Source: Terana coerulea (lineage: Eukaryota; Basidiomycota; Agaricomycetes; Polyporales; Phanerochaetaceae). Taken from it: DNA of 64,000 bases. Under the pieces are notes generated by a model. The model had not been told where the DNA came from. It was given only the letters and a program-made list of their open reading frames with translations, and did no database searches. The stretch's first letter is position 1, and each line of letters opens with the position of its first letter. Where the stretch lies: the NCBI GenBank assembly GCA_024811115.1, contig JAKOGH010000002.1, forward strand, positions 186,001 through 250,000, in the 5' to 3' direction. Below are positions 42,916 to 53,679 of the stretch, piece after piece. A program made the position numbers and the translations under genes.

Positions 42916-44411
42916 TATTTTCGTTAATTAGACTCGCTCTCAGGACGAGTCACACACGACCGCACAAGACCATCGTGGGACAGGAGCGTCTAGAGGTCCA
43001 CACCTACTGACCATCTCGCCATCCGCGGATTGGTGGACTGGTCCCGGTCAGCCTTACGTGCCGCTTCCACAAGGACCTCCGGGGCATCACACGCCTGCTC
43101 GCACGCATGCACCAGAGCGGTGAGACCGCCGAACCAGTTGACCGAAATGGCATCAATGCGAATTCCTGCGACCAGCCAGCTTCATGTATCCTGCAAAGGA
43201 AATCCAAGACTAAAGACAGGTATGAATCCAAAGTTTGTGACCGTTGTGCTCACTATGTACACATGGTATCCAATACTGTATAGCAACACCCTTTGCAACA
43301 GCCACCGCTGCATGAAGCTAAACGAATCTAGAAACTGAGCCTAAGGCCGTCTTGGCGACGACGCGAGACAGGGTCGAAGTAGGGCTCCTCGCCGATGCCA
43401 ACGACAGGTGGGTGGTCGGTATAGTTGTTCCGTGTGGGTGCACACGCACACGGCAGACGCGACGCTGGCATACGCACGGAGCGGTGCAGTATGTGACCCG
43501 GCTGTCCTAGATGGCGATGTCATTGACATCCCACTTGTAGCGTACGAGTAGGTCGTCGTTCCCGGAGAGGTGATGGTAGAGGCAGTAAAGCGGGGTGGAC
43601 GACTCATTTTAGGGACGCTCGACTGTCCGTATAATAAATCTAAGGATAGATCGTGCTCAGTCTGAGCAGACAAGGATCGCGTCAGACAGTCAGACCCACT
43701 CTTGCAAGAAGTGACTGGTAGCAGTCAGCGGTTGGTCTCCTCAGCGCAGGCGATGGAAGGTTGCAAGTTTCAGTTCAGTTCTATCCTTGTCAGAGATGTA
43801 TTGGAAACGACAGTCCAGTCGGGACTCACCTAACACAAAGTATATCCCCCGACTTTTGGGTAACATTTGCATCATTGAGCCCTGAAAGCGTCATTAAACA
43901 TAGACAGCGGGTGAAATGAGCGTATACATAATCCCAACCGTGGCTTATGCGAATGGTCGGTGCATAGGCCCGGGGAGCAATTCTCCTACACTCCCAATCC
44001 TCCTTGGCGCCGCGCGCCACGAGGGTAAGTTAGCTAATCACAAAGTCATCCTTGTCACCTTGGTAGATCCACTGAGTCCGGCACGGTTGTGTAACCCAAA
44101 GTTCGCGGAGCGGATTTGATATCGTGAATGAATTGAAAGGATACATAATGGCAGCAGGCATTCCGCTTTCCGAAGAGATTGTTGCATTGTGCACAATGAG
44201 TGTGACAGTGGTCTTCTTTCGTGCTATCTGGCGACGACGACATCCAGCAGTAATCAGCCACGTGCAGACAACCGCGGCCACCTGCGCGGCCACTGCCCAA
44301 AATGATAAAATACGGTGTATCTTAAAACACTTCAACCATACACTCATACCAGCATTACGAGCATACATCGACTCACCTCTACGACCTCTCCTCATCTCTT
44401 CAACTACAACG
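42916..44411. other. unresolved region with possible gene remnants
   Basis: Two stretches look coding but could not be assembled. On the minus strand, about 43185-42990 reads GIRIDAISVNWFGGLTALVH and ends NPRMARWSVGVDL. On the plus strand, about 43345-43670 reads VLATTRDRVEVGLLADAND, DGDVIDIPLVAYE and EVMVEAVKRGGRLILGTLDC, with a stop inside. They may be pieces of one or two decayed genes. The right part is the promoter of the first SAP-like gene. Confidence 0.3.
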
Positions 44412-45616
44412 ATGGCTCGGCAATACGACCACGCCACTCTAAAGACCTTGTCTTACAAGAACATCCAGGCTCTCGCCAAGGTGCAGGATCCTTTGTTGTC
44501 CGCGTTGCTGTCTTGCTGACAACCGACTCTTGACGCAGCGCGAGAAGATCCGCGCGAACCTGAAGAAAAAACAAATCGTCGAGAACCTGTTGGAACGACA
44601 CCCTGGCGGCGTCCCTGCCCTGTCGCGCAGCCGTGAGTGCAAGGCCATGCGTTACGCAACATGCCTCTTACCTCTATCCGCCTAGGCAATGCTTCCCCTA
44701 CACTGAGTCAAGCAACAACAGAGGCTTCAGGAGCAGTCCATGCGACCGAGGTAGTAATTTTTGCTTCATCATCCGAAAAAGCAAAAATTACTGCCACCGA
44801 CACAGAGGATGTACCATCCGTCGCGAGAAGTCAAGGGGCCATTGAAGATAGCGAAAGGGAAGAAACAATACCTTCAACATTCCCTGCCGAAGAGCATATG
44901 GCGTTGCTGGCTTCTGGTAGTCGCGCACGCGACGGAGGCTTCAGCTCGCGTTCACCCCGGTTACTCATGAAGCATGCTTCGGGATCTACGCAGGCAGCGG
45001 AGCATGGCAAAGACCCCACACCCACTGAGCGAGCCGTGTCACCCAAGGATTCGCCCGTCCCACCGCAAGAGAAGGGCCAAGCGGTGACGGGCAGTGCTTC
45101 TTGGTGGGACGAGATGTACCCGCCGGCCCAACGGCCAGCGCCCGTAGTGTCACCCACACCATCGGAAGTGCAGCGACGTGAGGAGCGGTGGGCACTAGAG
45201 GATCGCAGGGATGCTGCAATAGAGGATCTAGTAACCAGCTTCAGGAGCAGCATCACGGAAGCAGGCGGACAGCTCACCAGCTATACCGAGAGCGACATCA
45301 AGACCTCTCTGACCAAATTCTGGAAAATGGCGGCCGAAACGAAGCCGCAGGTAAATTTGGGCTCAGCATGTCCACTACCTCCCACAGAAGATGATGGATG
45401 GACGATAGGGAGCGCAGGGCAAAGTCGAGGGAGCATCGAGTCACCGAAGTCGCAAGAGCCTGCCCGTCCCCGTTCCCCATCCCCACAGAAAGACACACAA
45501 CAGGGGAGATGAAAAGGCGCAGATCCAGCGACGACGACGACGACCTCACAGACAATGACGCAACACCGAAGAGAGCGCGGACGAAAGAGCGTGTCGAGCG
45601 CTGTGAAGAATTTTGA
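44412..45616 (+). CDS. SAP-like DNA-binding domain protein 1, probable frame break near the end
   Basis: Exons 44412-44480, 44539-44632 and 44686 onward. The first two encode a compact SAP-like helix-extended-loop-helix (LKTLSYKNIQALAK joined to REKIRANLKKKQIVENLLE at residues about 8-45); SAP motifs bind DNA in chromatin proteins. About 270 residues of Ser/Pro/Glu-rich, probably disordered sequence follow, with a helical stretch RREERWALEDRRDAAIED and a segment KTSLTKFWKMAAE. The open frame stops at 45512. If one G is missing from the run at 45503-45506, it continues to 45616 with EMKRRRSSDDDDDLTDND and PKRARTKERVER, a basic, nuclear-localisation-like tail similar to TKRKRGD in the next gene. 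I favour the longer product. The paralogous gene follows in the same orientation. Confidence 0.7.
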
Positions 45617-45988
45617 AGTAGTAGGCCGTTCGTTGGCGTCGTTTGATCCATGTCCTCTCGCTGTTGAGAGTATGCATCAGTATCAGTACCAGTCTATACA
45701 CTTGTTCAGTACTCGTTCGAGTTTGAGCTGGTGCTGTGAAATCATCTCCGTCCAAACATTGACTCCGCCCAACGAGATGCGTGATGGTCCGTGCCCACTC
45801 CCAATTTGGTAATAGGGACCACTTGTTCATCTATGGCCACCTTTGCTGAGACATGAAAGGTCGCGCCCTTAGCGACTCCTTGTATTCAAACCATCACGTC
45901 CTGCACTCCCAAGCGAGGTCGCAACCTCTGACACTCACCACGAACACCGTACTCGATATTCGAGCATACCCCCGCCGCCTTCAGCAAG

Positions 45989-47361
45989 ATGGTTGAAGTG
46001 TACGAGCGCCGAGATCTACAGAATCTTAGTTGGATAGAGCTAAAAGTGCTGGCAAAGGTACGCACTGCACAACGGCGGATGGTGATATTACAGCGTTGGA
46101 TTGCAACTGACGAACGTATAGGCCAACAAGATCGCTGCGAACAAGAGCAGGGCGACAATCGTCGACGTGCTCCTCGAAATCCATCCTAAAGGTGTCCCCA
46201 AAGAGCATGGTGCAGGTCAGCACTCGCCTGGAAGTATGGGCTATAGCTGAGAGAAACTCACCTCCTTCATTCGTAGGCGAAGATCCTGTAGCCGCAAATC
46301 AAACAGATACCACCGTCGCAGACGATGCGGCAGCGGTACCACTCACTGCATCCTCCGTTGAGAATACAGCAAATTGTACCACAGGCGCACCCGCGCCGAC
46401 TCTGACCAGAAGTCTTCAACGCCCAGACATGGCATCACCGGCCGCAAGAAGGGGCCCTACCATCCGGATTCATGGTGGACGCAGGAAGACAAAAGAAACG
46501 GTCCAGGCCGCGCCACTCCGACCCGCTGCGCGCGAAGCCTCGCCGGTAGTGGGAAATGTTGCAGGTCCCTCTTGCCCTGGTCCTGCTGAAGCTGGCCCGT
46601 CGCAACCACAACTCATCCCCCAAGCACGCGAAGGCGCTCCCTCTCCTTCGCTTGCCATGCCACGGCAACCACAAGCATGCACACCTGCTAGGACCCAACC
46701 AGCCACCCAACCAGCGGGAACCTTACCCATAGGATCGCCGCCAGCGCAAATCAAGCGAGAGCCGTCCCCCGACGGTCGACCCCTTCGCGCCGCTCGTCCA
46801 ACACCACGACCCCAGCCGAACGCACGCGTCGGACGCCAGCCGCTCATGCAGGACGCGGACCTCAAGCGTCGCGAGAACGGCATCGACGCGACGTTGCACG
46901 CGTTCAAGGGGCATTTGAAGTTGGCGAGGCGGGCGCCACTAATTCCTGGACGCGAGTTCTTGCTGCGGGAGATGCTGAAGCTGCTCTGGGACGAGCCGCC
47001 GCCGCCGATCCTGGGGTACAGAGCGGGCGAAAACGCACTGAGCGATCGCGAGGAGGATGCCCGACAGATTGAACGCGAGCTTGCAGCGAACCCGCCTCCG
47101 GCTCCCCGTGCACCATCGCCTCCAGTCGCACCTGCTCCTTCCTCTCCGCGCGTAGCCCCGTACAACCAGCTGGGGCACGATCTCCGGACGATAGCTGGAG
47201 GGTCATCTTTTCTGTCTCCAGGGGTACAGACGTCGACACCCCGAGTGGAAGACCCGCAGGGTACAAAGAGAAAGCGAGGCGACGTGGAAGAAGTGGGTGC
47301 TCCTGCACCGGGCACGAGGGTCCTGAGGAAGAGACCTCGGAAAACCAGTCCCAAGGACTAG
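45989..47361 (+). CDS. SAP-like DNA-binding domain protein 2
   Basis: Three exons (45989-46057, 46122-46215, 46277-47361) sum to 1248 nt and 415 residues. Introns fall at exactly the same places of the SAP-like domain as in the upstream gene: LQNLSWIELKVLAK joined to ANKIAANKSRATIVDVLLEI and HPKGVPKEHG. The middle is a Pro/Ala-rich disordered region. A more conserved-looking block near residues 215-280 reads RRENGIDATLHAFKGHLKLA and EFLLREMLKLLWDE. The C-terminus has TKRKRGDVEEV and RKRPRKTSPKD, probable nuclear localisation signals. This suggests a nuclear, chromatin- or DNA-associated factor. The two genes are a tandem pair sharing the N-terminal domain and overall plan but little else. A long antisense frame over 46470-47354 is a by-product of GC-rich coding sequence. 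Confidence 0.8.
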
Positions 47362-48231
47362 ATGAAGTATGCTGGGGACGTTCGGCGACTCCATTATCTG
47401 CGCATTGGAATTGTCTTGAAGTGGGGTGCTATTATATGGACTTGTGCTTCATTGCCACTGTTTCCCTTGACTTGTACTTGTTGTCTTGAATGGTATTCAG
47501 CTCCCATCTGCATAGCTGCATGAGCAGATTGGCTGCGATGAGTGATCGGAAGGTTAGAATGTGAAGTATGTGTATAGTACCTGGTCTCGATAGTCGAGCT
47601 TCGATGACGACGCTTTGCTCTCGTCCCTCAACGTTTCAAGGCCGCCATTTCGAATGGACTGTCAGGAAAGACTGTGCGATATAAGCTATAATCTCTCAAT
47701 ATGTCAGCAACGGTCGGATAAGATCATAGAGGGGCGACATGGGATCCTGCGTCGAGGGAGAAGGATGGAGGGTAAGACAAAGGGGCGCAAAGCGCCGTCC
47801 CGTCTCCAGCTCAAGGCCACTTACCAGCTCAACTAGTACTTGAAGTACCTTGCAAGCAACATTTCGCGGCCAGATTGCTCACAGAATTGATCACAACTTA
47901 GCGTGTAAGAGAGGGGGATATGGAGGAGACCCGCGTTTTATCGCGGATCGTCCTAATGGTCGTCTTTCCATTGCTACACCCCTCCAAGCGATCGTCAGTG
48001 CTGCAACTCCGACTACAGGCACCTAATGCTACGAGCAACTAGTATAGAATAACGCAGACCGCAATGAGATATGATATAAAAGTCGGGGAACGTTTGAGTG
48101 GAAGAGTCAGCCTAAGCAGTGCAAATTTAAAGCCGGGATAATATTACATGGTAAGCGCGCCGTCAGTTCTAGGAGATCGTGAAAAGGGCAATTTCAGCTG
48201 CGTGCGGGCGTCGAGGAACATCGAGGTGCAG
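47362..48231. other. intergenic region
   Basis: 3' regions of two convergent genes (SAP-like 2 and NAB2). Nothing coding is supported. Confidence 0.5.
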
Positions 48232-50398
48232 TTATGCAGCGATCGTGACAGGCTTGCCGTCCTCCGTCTTCTTCGCCGCAGCCGCGGCCTGAGCTTGCGC
48301 AACGGCTTGCTGAGCCGCAATCTTCTTCTCCTCGACCTCTTTCATTTTCTTCTCCAACTCCGCCGCCGACGCCGTCCTTGCGGCGTTGTTAAACGTCATG
48401 CTGCGGTTGTGGGCTGGATGCGCCTCCTATGCTGCCGGTCTCTGGAGATGGCACGCTGGTCAGGCCACCAGCGATACCGAGTCCGCGGTGGAAGGTAGAG
48501 GGAAGAACGCGTCCTTCCGGGGTGCTGGTATGGGCAAGTCGCTTTTGTGCAGGCTGTTCCGAACCGGCAAGGGGTAGGAATCGAGGTCGGCTTTTGCTGC
48601 GATGGATGTAAGAATGAGCAGCCTGGACGTGTGCAGGCGGCGCCAAAGCGACAAGGGACTTGTGAGGAGTTGGACGGTGAGAAGGACTGTGACTGAGGTG
48701 TGGAGGCTCCCGGGACGAAAGGCTGGGCTTTCGGGTTCAACTGTTCGCCTATGACAGGAAGGTTAGTGTTAAGTAGAAATAGTAGAGTGAATGGGACACA
48801 TACCGCCCGTACCCTTTGAGACAGCAGGGCTGACGTGGCTCTTGACACAATCCTTATCCTTGCAGTTCTTTCCATTTTCGCAGGGTTCAGTGCTGAGGAC
48901 AACACCGCTTTCGGTTGTAGCTACGGGGGAAGGGTGGGACCATCTGCAGCCGGAGTTGATGCACTTCACACCGAACTTGCAGAGCGTCGGTGACTGCGGA
49001 CGTTCAGGAGGGGCAACGCCAGAACGCGAGGTGGAGGGAGTAATCTGCGGGGCAGCCAGTTGCGGCTGAGGGGCAGAAACAGGTGTCGGCGCAGCTACGT
49101 GGAGTGCCTGACCGGGAGGTGGATTCGACGATGCGGAGGCCAAGTTGTCTTGCGGTGCCGGTCCATGCCCCGTCCGTCCTCCACGTCCTCCTCTGTTCCC
49201 CATGCCACCCCTTCCTCTCCCACGTCCCCGCTGGTCCATACCGCCATGTTGTGGCCCACCACCCATTCCGTTCATTCCTGGCCCCATGCCCTGCTGCATA
49301 GGGAACGGTCCGTTCATGCCCATCGCTGCGGGGTTCATGATCCCCATGGCCCCCGCCATCTGCGACATCAACGCCATTTGGTTCATCATCATCTCCTGCA
49401 GCATTAACGGGTTCGTCATTCCCGCCATCGCCGCCATGTCCATGCCCGGCATACCGTTCATAGGGAAACCCTGTGGACCCATCATCATCATCTCCGGGTT
49501 TGGTGAGTTGGTGATGTTGTCAATGCGAGCCTGGATGTCGTCCTTCACGTATGGGCCGCCGGGACCATTCCGCGGCGAGCTCATTCGGTCGAGGAGGCTC
49601 CGGGACCCGCTTGGCCCAGTGCCTTGCATGGCACGCGGGCCTGTAGGAAGGTCCGTTCTCCGCGACTTGTGCGGATGACCACCAGGAGAGGGCGAACGAG
49701 CCGATGCGGAACGCTTTTGTGCGGTAGGGGAAGTGGACGGAAGGGCTTGTGCGAGGGCCTGCTGATATACGCGTGGGCCGTTGGGCGGCCGACGATTTGA
49801 CTCGTTCTGGGCGTGCGGTGGGATGTCTCGAACGGGTTCTGAGGGGGTGACGGTAGGTATGGGTTCCGGTGCAGGAGCTGGGGGAGCTTCTGCTTCTGGC
49901 ACGTTTTTGGCGACTTCGGCGAAGAGCCAGTCGACGAAGCTCGCGTCTACGAAGAAGTCAGCATGTCACAGTCGTCTCCATTGGCTGCTTGGGCTCACCA
50001 AACTCAGATCCAATGACTGTAAAGGACAATTAGCTGTGATTCATGCGCATACATCACATGTGAACGTACGATCTTCCAGTTCTGAGGATATTTGAGCTGT
50101 ACATGTTTTCAGCTTTCTGTTTCTTCTCTTCACATCCCCATTTGAACTCACCGGCAGTCTTGTTGTTTATTATCATGATTGTAATGTATTCCGCCATGAC
50201 AGGATCTGGAGGGTGTTCAGACACGGAGCAGCGTGGCGCATGTCTACACGTACCTGCGTCGGGACTATATCCTCGTTTCGTGAGCTCATCTTGGATGGAA
50301 TTCTGCGCCACATGTGAGCAAAGCTCCCAAGCAGATAGGAGAGCACTCACCTGCAACGCAGTCGCGCGTTCAGTACCGATCGTCAAGCCGAATGCCAT
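48232..50398 (-). CDS. NAB2: NAB2-like CCCH zinc-finger poly(A) RNA-binding protein
   Basis: Nab2/ZC3H14 binds poly(A) tails, limits tail length and guides mRNA export. The N-terminal exons (50398 to about 49950) encode a small helical domain (MAFGLTIGTERATALQ, SIQDELTKRGYSPDA, MAEYITIMIINNKTA, then GSEFDASFVDWLF), fitting the PWI-like fold. A Pro/Ser-rich part, a Met-rich stretch (MMMMGPQGFPMNGMPGMD) and an RGG region (GRGRGRGGMGNRGGRGGR) come next. Then there are at least four C-x5-C-x4-C-x3-H fingers: CKFGVKCINSGCRWSH, CENGKNCKDKDCVKSH, CRFGAACTRPGCSFLH and CRFGTACTKATCPYQH. The tail reads RSMTFNNAARTASAAELEKK and ends TEDGKPVTIAA. Between finger 4 and the tail the frame shifts at about 48423-48427 (probably one extra G). 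Given how conserved both flanks are, an assembly indel is likely. Confidence 0.9.
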
Positions 50399-50789
50399 TG
50401 TGGAAGCAGGGGATGGTGGTGGTTGGTGCCAGGACACAGGTCGCCGGTTGCGCCTTCAAACTATCTGCGTGACGGATAGTTGAAGCCTTGTCACAGCGCC
50501 AAAAGCTTGATACCCAGAAAGCTTACAAGGCTACTGACCGTTACTCATCGCACCTTCCTTTTTCGCTGTCACGCCATCGCGTTCCTTGCTCCTAACGATG
50601 ATCTTAGTTCAACAATTGGCCTTGTGCCAGACCCTCTGCTCGACTTTCTCGTCTGTTCTGCTTGTCGACCGCCGTGAAGGAACCGTCTGCCTAGATACGA
50701 AGCTCTGGCCAAGCTACAGCTTCAGATCTCGTACTGAATCTTACACCGCCAAGCCTTACTCGGACATGCCGTGATGAGCCAAATATCGA

Positions 50790-53679
50790 GTGACGTCCGA
50801 GGCCGCCGCAGCTTGCATCCCAACCTTCATGTCCTTCTCAGAAACTACAAGACCCCTGTCTCACAATATACCTCGCCTGCTTTCACGTCGAGCAGGCCCG
50901 AAGGCACCAGCTTCGTCGAGTCGAACATCTCTCAGACACGCGGATCCTCCAAGCTCCGGACTTGTTCCTCGTCCGTTCACTTCCGTGGTGCCCAGCTTTC
51001 GAAACCGAAACATATCCTATACGCATATTGCGCGTCAACGCAATGGGATAGAAGGTAGGAACGGGAGACAGTGCAACCAAGGAAGTCGGAAATGCTTTGA
51101 ACAGAGCTGGGCAGAGCCTTGCAAGCACGGGCAAGGATCTTCAAGAAGCGGGCGCGGTTCTCGGGAGTGAACAGCGCAGCATACCACCCGCATACTCACA
51201 ACCGCCGCCGTCATCCCAACAGCCTCCGGGAGGTGGTGGTCCCGGGAGCAATCCGTTTACGACAGGGTCAAGTATAGGTGACGCTGTCGTTACGACAGTG
51301 GTTGGGTTAGGCATGGGTGAGTGTGATACTCTGTGTTGGATTGTGTATGCTGTCAATATATTTGGTCTTCCCATCTTGCTCGACTCGTGCCACGCGATGT
51401 TTACGCGCTTCCGTGACTTGTTTGGACATCCCGTTTCCCCTTATTGGTATCTACGTTCGAGACTAAGTGGTTGACTTTATTGCCTTGCAGTTTTCCTCGG
51501 CGGTATCGCGTACGTTGCCTGGTATAAGGCGAATGTGCTGGACAAGGTGCGGTGCCCTATCGAGTTTTATTGGCTCTCATCGCCTGACTGGGACATAAGA
51601 TCGAACTGGCTTTTGCTGCAGGGTGGGACCCTGCTCTGGAGCTTGCTAACCGCGCCAAGCTTCCCGGCGATGATAAGGTAAATATGGACGTGGGGCAGAC
51701 ATCGGAATGGGATGTTGACGAGTCGTGGACTGAGCATCTTCGCCGGGAAGACCAAGGTCTCATGGACAGCATTGTCAATGGCCATGAGATAGGCCACTAC
51801 TTCATGCTTCTCGGACCGAAGGTATGTCGTATAACCTAGGTTAAATCATGCAAACTAAGTTGGTATTGAAGGGGACGGGCAAGACCACTATGCTTTACGA
51901 CGCCATGCGAGCCATCCATGCCGAAGGTGTCTCCATATGCGAGGTCCATCCAGACTTAGAGGTATTTCGCCTGCGGCTCGGTAAGGCCTTGAATTATGAA
52001 TACCATGAAGACTCGCAGACCGGCCTGTTCCAGCGTCGAGATCCTAGAGAAGGTACGCTGTAACATATACCAACGTCATGGTCCTGTTAAGAGTATTTCC
52101 AGGTGGGCCCGCGCTTGACATCGAAAGAGGTACTGTTATTAGCGTTCTCTGGGCGCGGAACTAAGCTAATGCGCTTCTAGCCTTGAACAAGCTGGAAAAG
52201 GTTGCCCTCAGATACTCTGATAAAAAGGGACGGCCGCTTGTCTTGATTTTGAACAATGTACATTTCTTCAAGAATAATGACGAAGGTCAGAACATGCTGC
52301 TACAAATTCAGCAGCGTGCGGAGGCATGGGCCGCGAGTGGTGCGTTCGCCGTCCTCAAGCGTCTTCTATCGACAGACAACTAACTAAATGCTCAGGCATA
52401 TTGACAGTCGTGTTCAGCTCGTGCGTATCGGCACCGTTCGTCTTCTGGGTTATCACGGACTTACCGCGAACGTCCTTTCAGAGACGATTTTTGGCCCTTC
52501 TTCCTCATGCGTAAGTCGCCGACATGAACCTGCTTCGCTAGTGCTCACGTTGGTGCAGGCAAGACCGCGAGTCGGATGCATGTTCGTGTCGTTGCTACCT
52601 TGCTGCCCAGGCCCGCCGCTGAGTTTCATTGCAGGTGGTTTCCGTGAAAGACTTGACCGGCAGGCAGGCGTTCCAGGCCGCCCAGCAGATCCGCGCGGCC
52701 GCTAAACGGTCTACCGCCAATGAGGAGGACTACAGGGAGACCGTCAAGATCATTGGTGGACGGCTGGCGTACTTGAATAAGGTCGCCAAACATCCCCAGA
52801 TGCTAAAGCATGCTCAGTATTTGCGGGACGTGGAGAAGGCATGGCTGCAAAGTCAGATCGGCCTCATTCCGGACCACGACGACGACGTGATGGACGAGGT
52901 CTGTCGGCAACGCGCACTCGGAAACCCCAGAGATACTCACAATCGCGTTCCAGCAAAAATGGAGCACCTGTTCGTGGCTGCTGCTGCGTGAGTTTGTCAA
53001 GATACGGCAGGAGCAGGAACGCGAGTGCGAGGAGCGAATCGCCGCGGGAGAACTCCCTCCGGACGCACTCGCAGATCTTCCCCTGCCTAAAATCCCATAC
53101 GTGCGTGCAGATCGCGTTGCCCCACTCCCCCCTGATCCGTGCTCAATGCATGCCCGCTGCACCAGTACCAATGCCGACAAATCATGACGCGGCCGGACTT
53201 CCTCGAAGGTACGCCTGCGCAACGTGCGTGCTCCCCCTCGCGCGCGGTTCTCACGCCCCCGCAGACCTGGACCGTGCCAATATCATCGCCATCGACGTGA
53301 GTGCCCCCGCGTCCGCGCCGCGCCGCCGCCACGTTCGCTGCTGACGGGTGTGTGCGCTGCAGATCCACCACGACGTGACCCCGGACTCGCTGCTGCTGCT
53401 GCACGCCGCGCGGGAGGTGGCCGAGGCGGACGGGTTCGACCAGCAGCTGGACGACGTGCGCGCGCGGGTGGACGAGATCGAGAGCCTGCATCGCACGCGC
53501 GAACTCACGGTGCGTGCCCCCACCTTATTCCACTCCTCCCTCGTTTCTCCGAGCCAGGGCCCGCCGCTGATCCCGGGCTCTCTTTTCAGTTCAAGGACGT
53601 CCAGGCGGGCGATCGCGTCCGATTGGTGGTCGACAAAGGGGGCGCGCTGCTCGTCGAGGAGCGGTCCCGATCTTCGTAG
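50790..53679 (+). CDS. AAA-type P-loop ATPase, probably mitochondrial membrane
   Basis: About fifteen exons. The N-terminus is basic, Ser-rich and without acidic residues at first (MTSEAAAACIPTFMSFSETT..RNISYTHIAR), like a mitochondrial presequence. After a Pro/Gly linker comes one hydrophobic helix (VFLGGIAYVAWYK). The ATPase domain has Walker A GPKGTGKTTML, assembled across an intron at 51822-51871. The Walker B position reads PLVLILNNVHFF, with two Asn in place of the usual Asp-Glu. Further parts are VSVKDLTGRQAFQAAQ, the long helix LAYLNKVAKHPQMLKHAQYL, and a C-terminal domain with VRLVVDKGGALLVEERSRSS, stop at 53679. Exons from 51491 onward join in frame. The first exon (50790-51316) changes frame near 51050-51065, so the N-terminal 90 residues are uncertain. 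Related fungal proteins are annotated as AAA proteins with a C-terminal winged helix; the function is unknown. Confidence 0.75.

Noticed and set aside
46470..47354. Minus-strand open frame of 294 codons
   Set aside because: Antisense to the third exon of SAP-like gene 2, low-complexity, with no features of its own.
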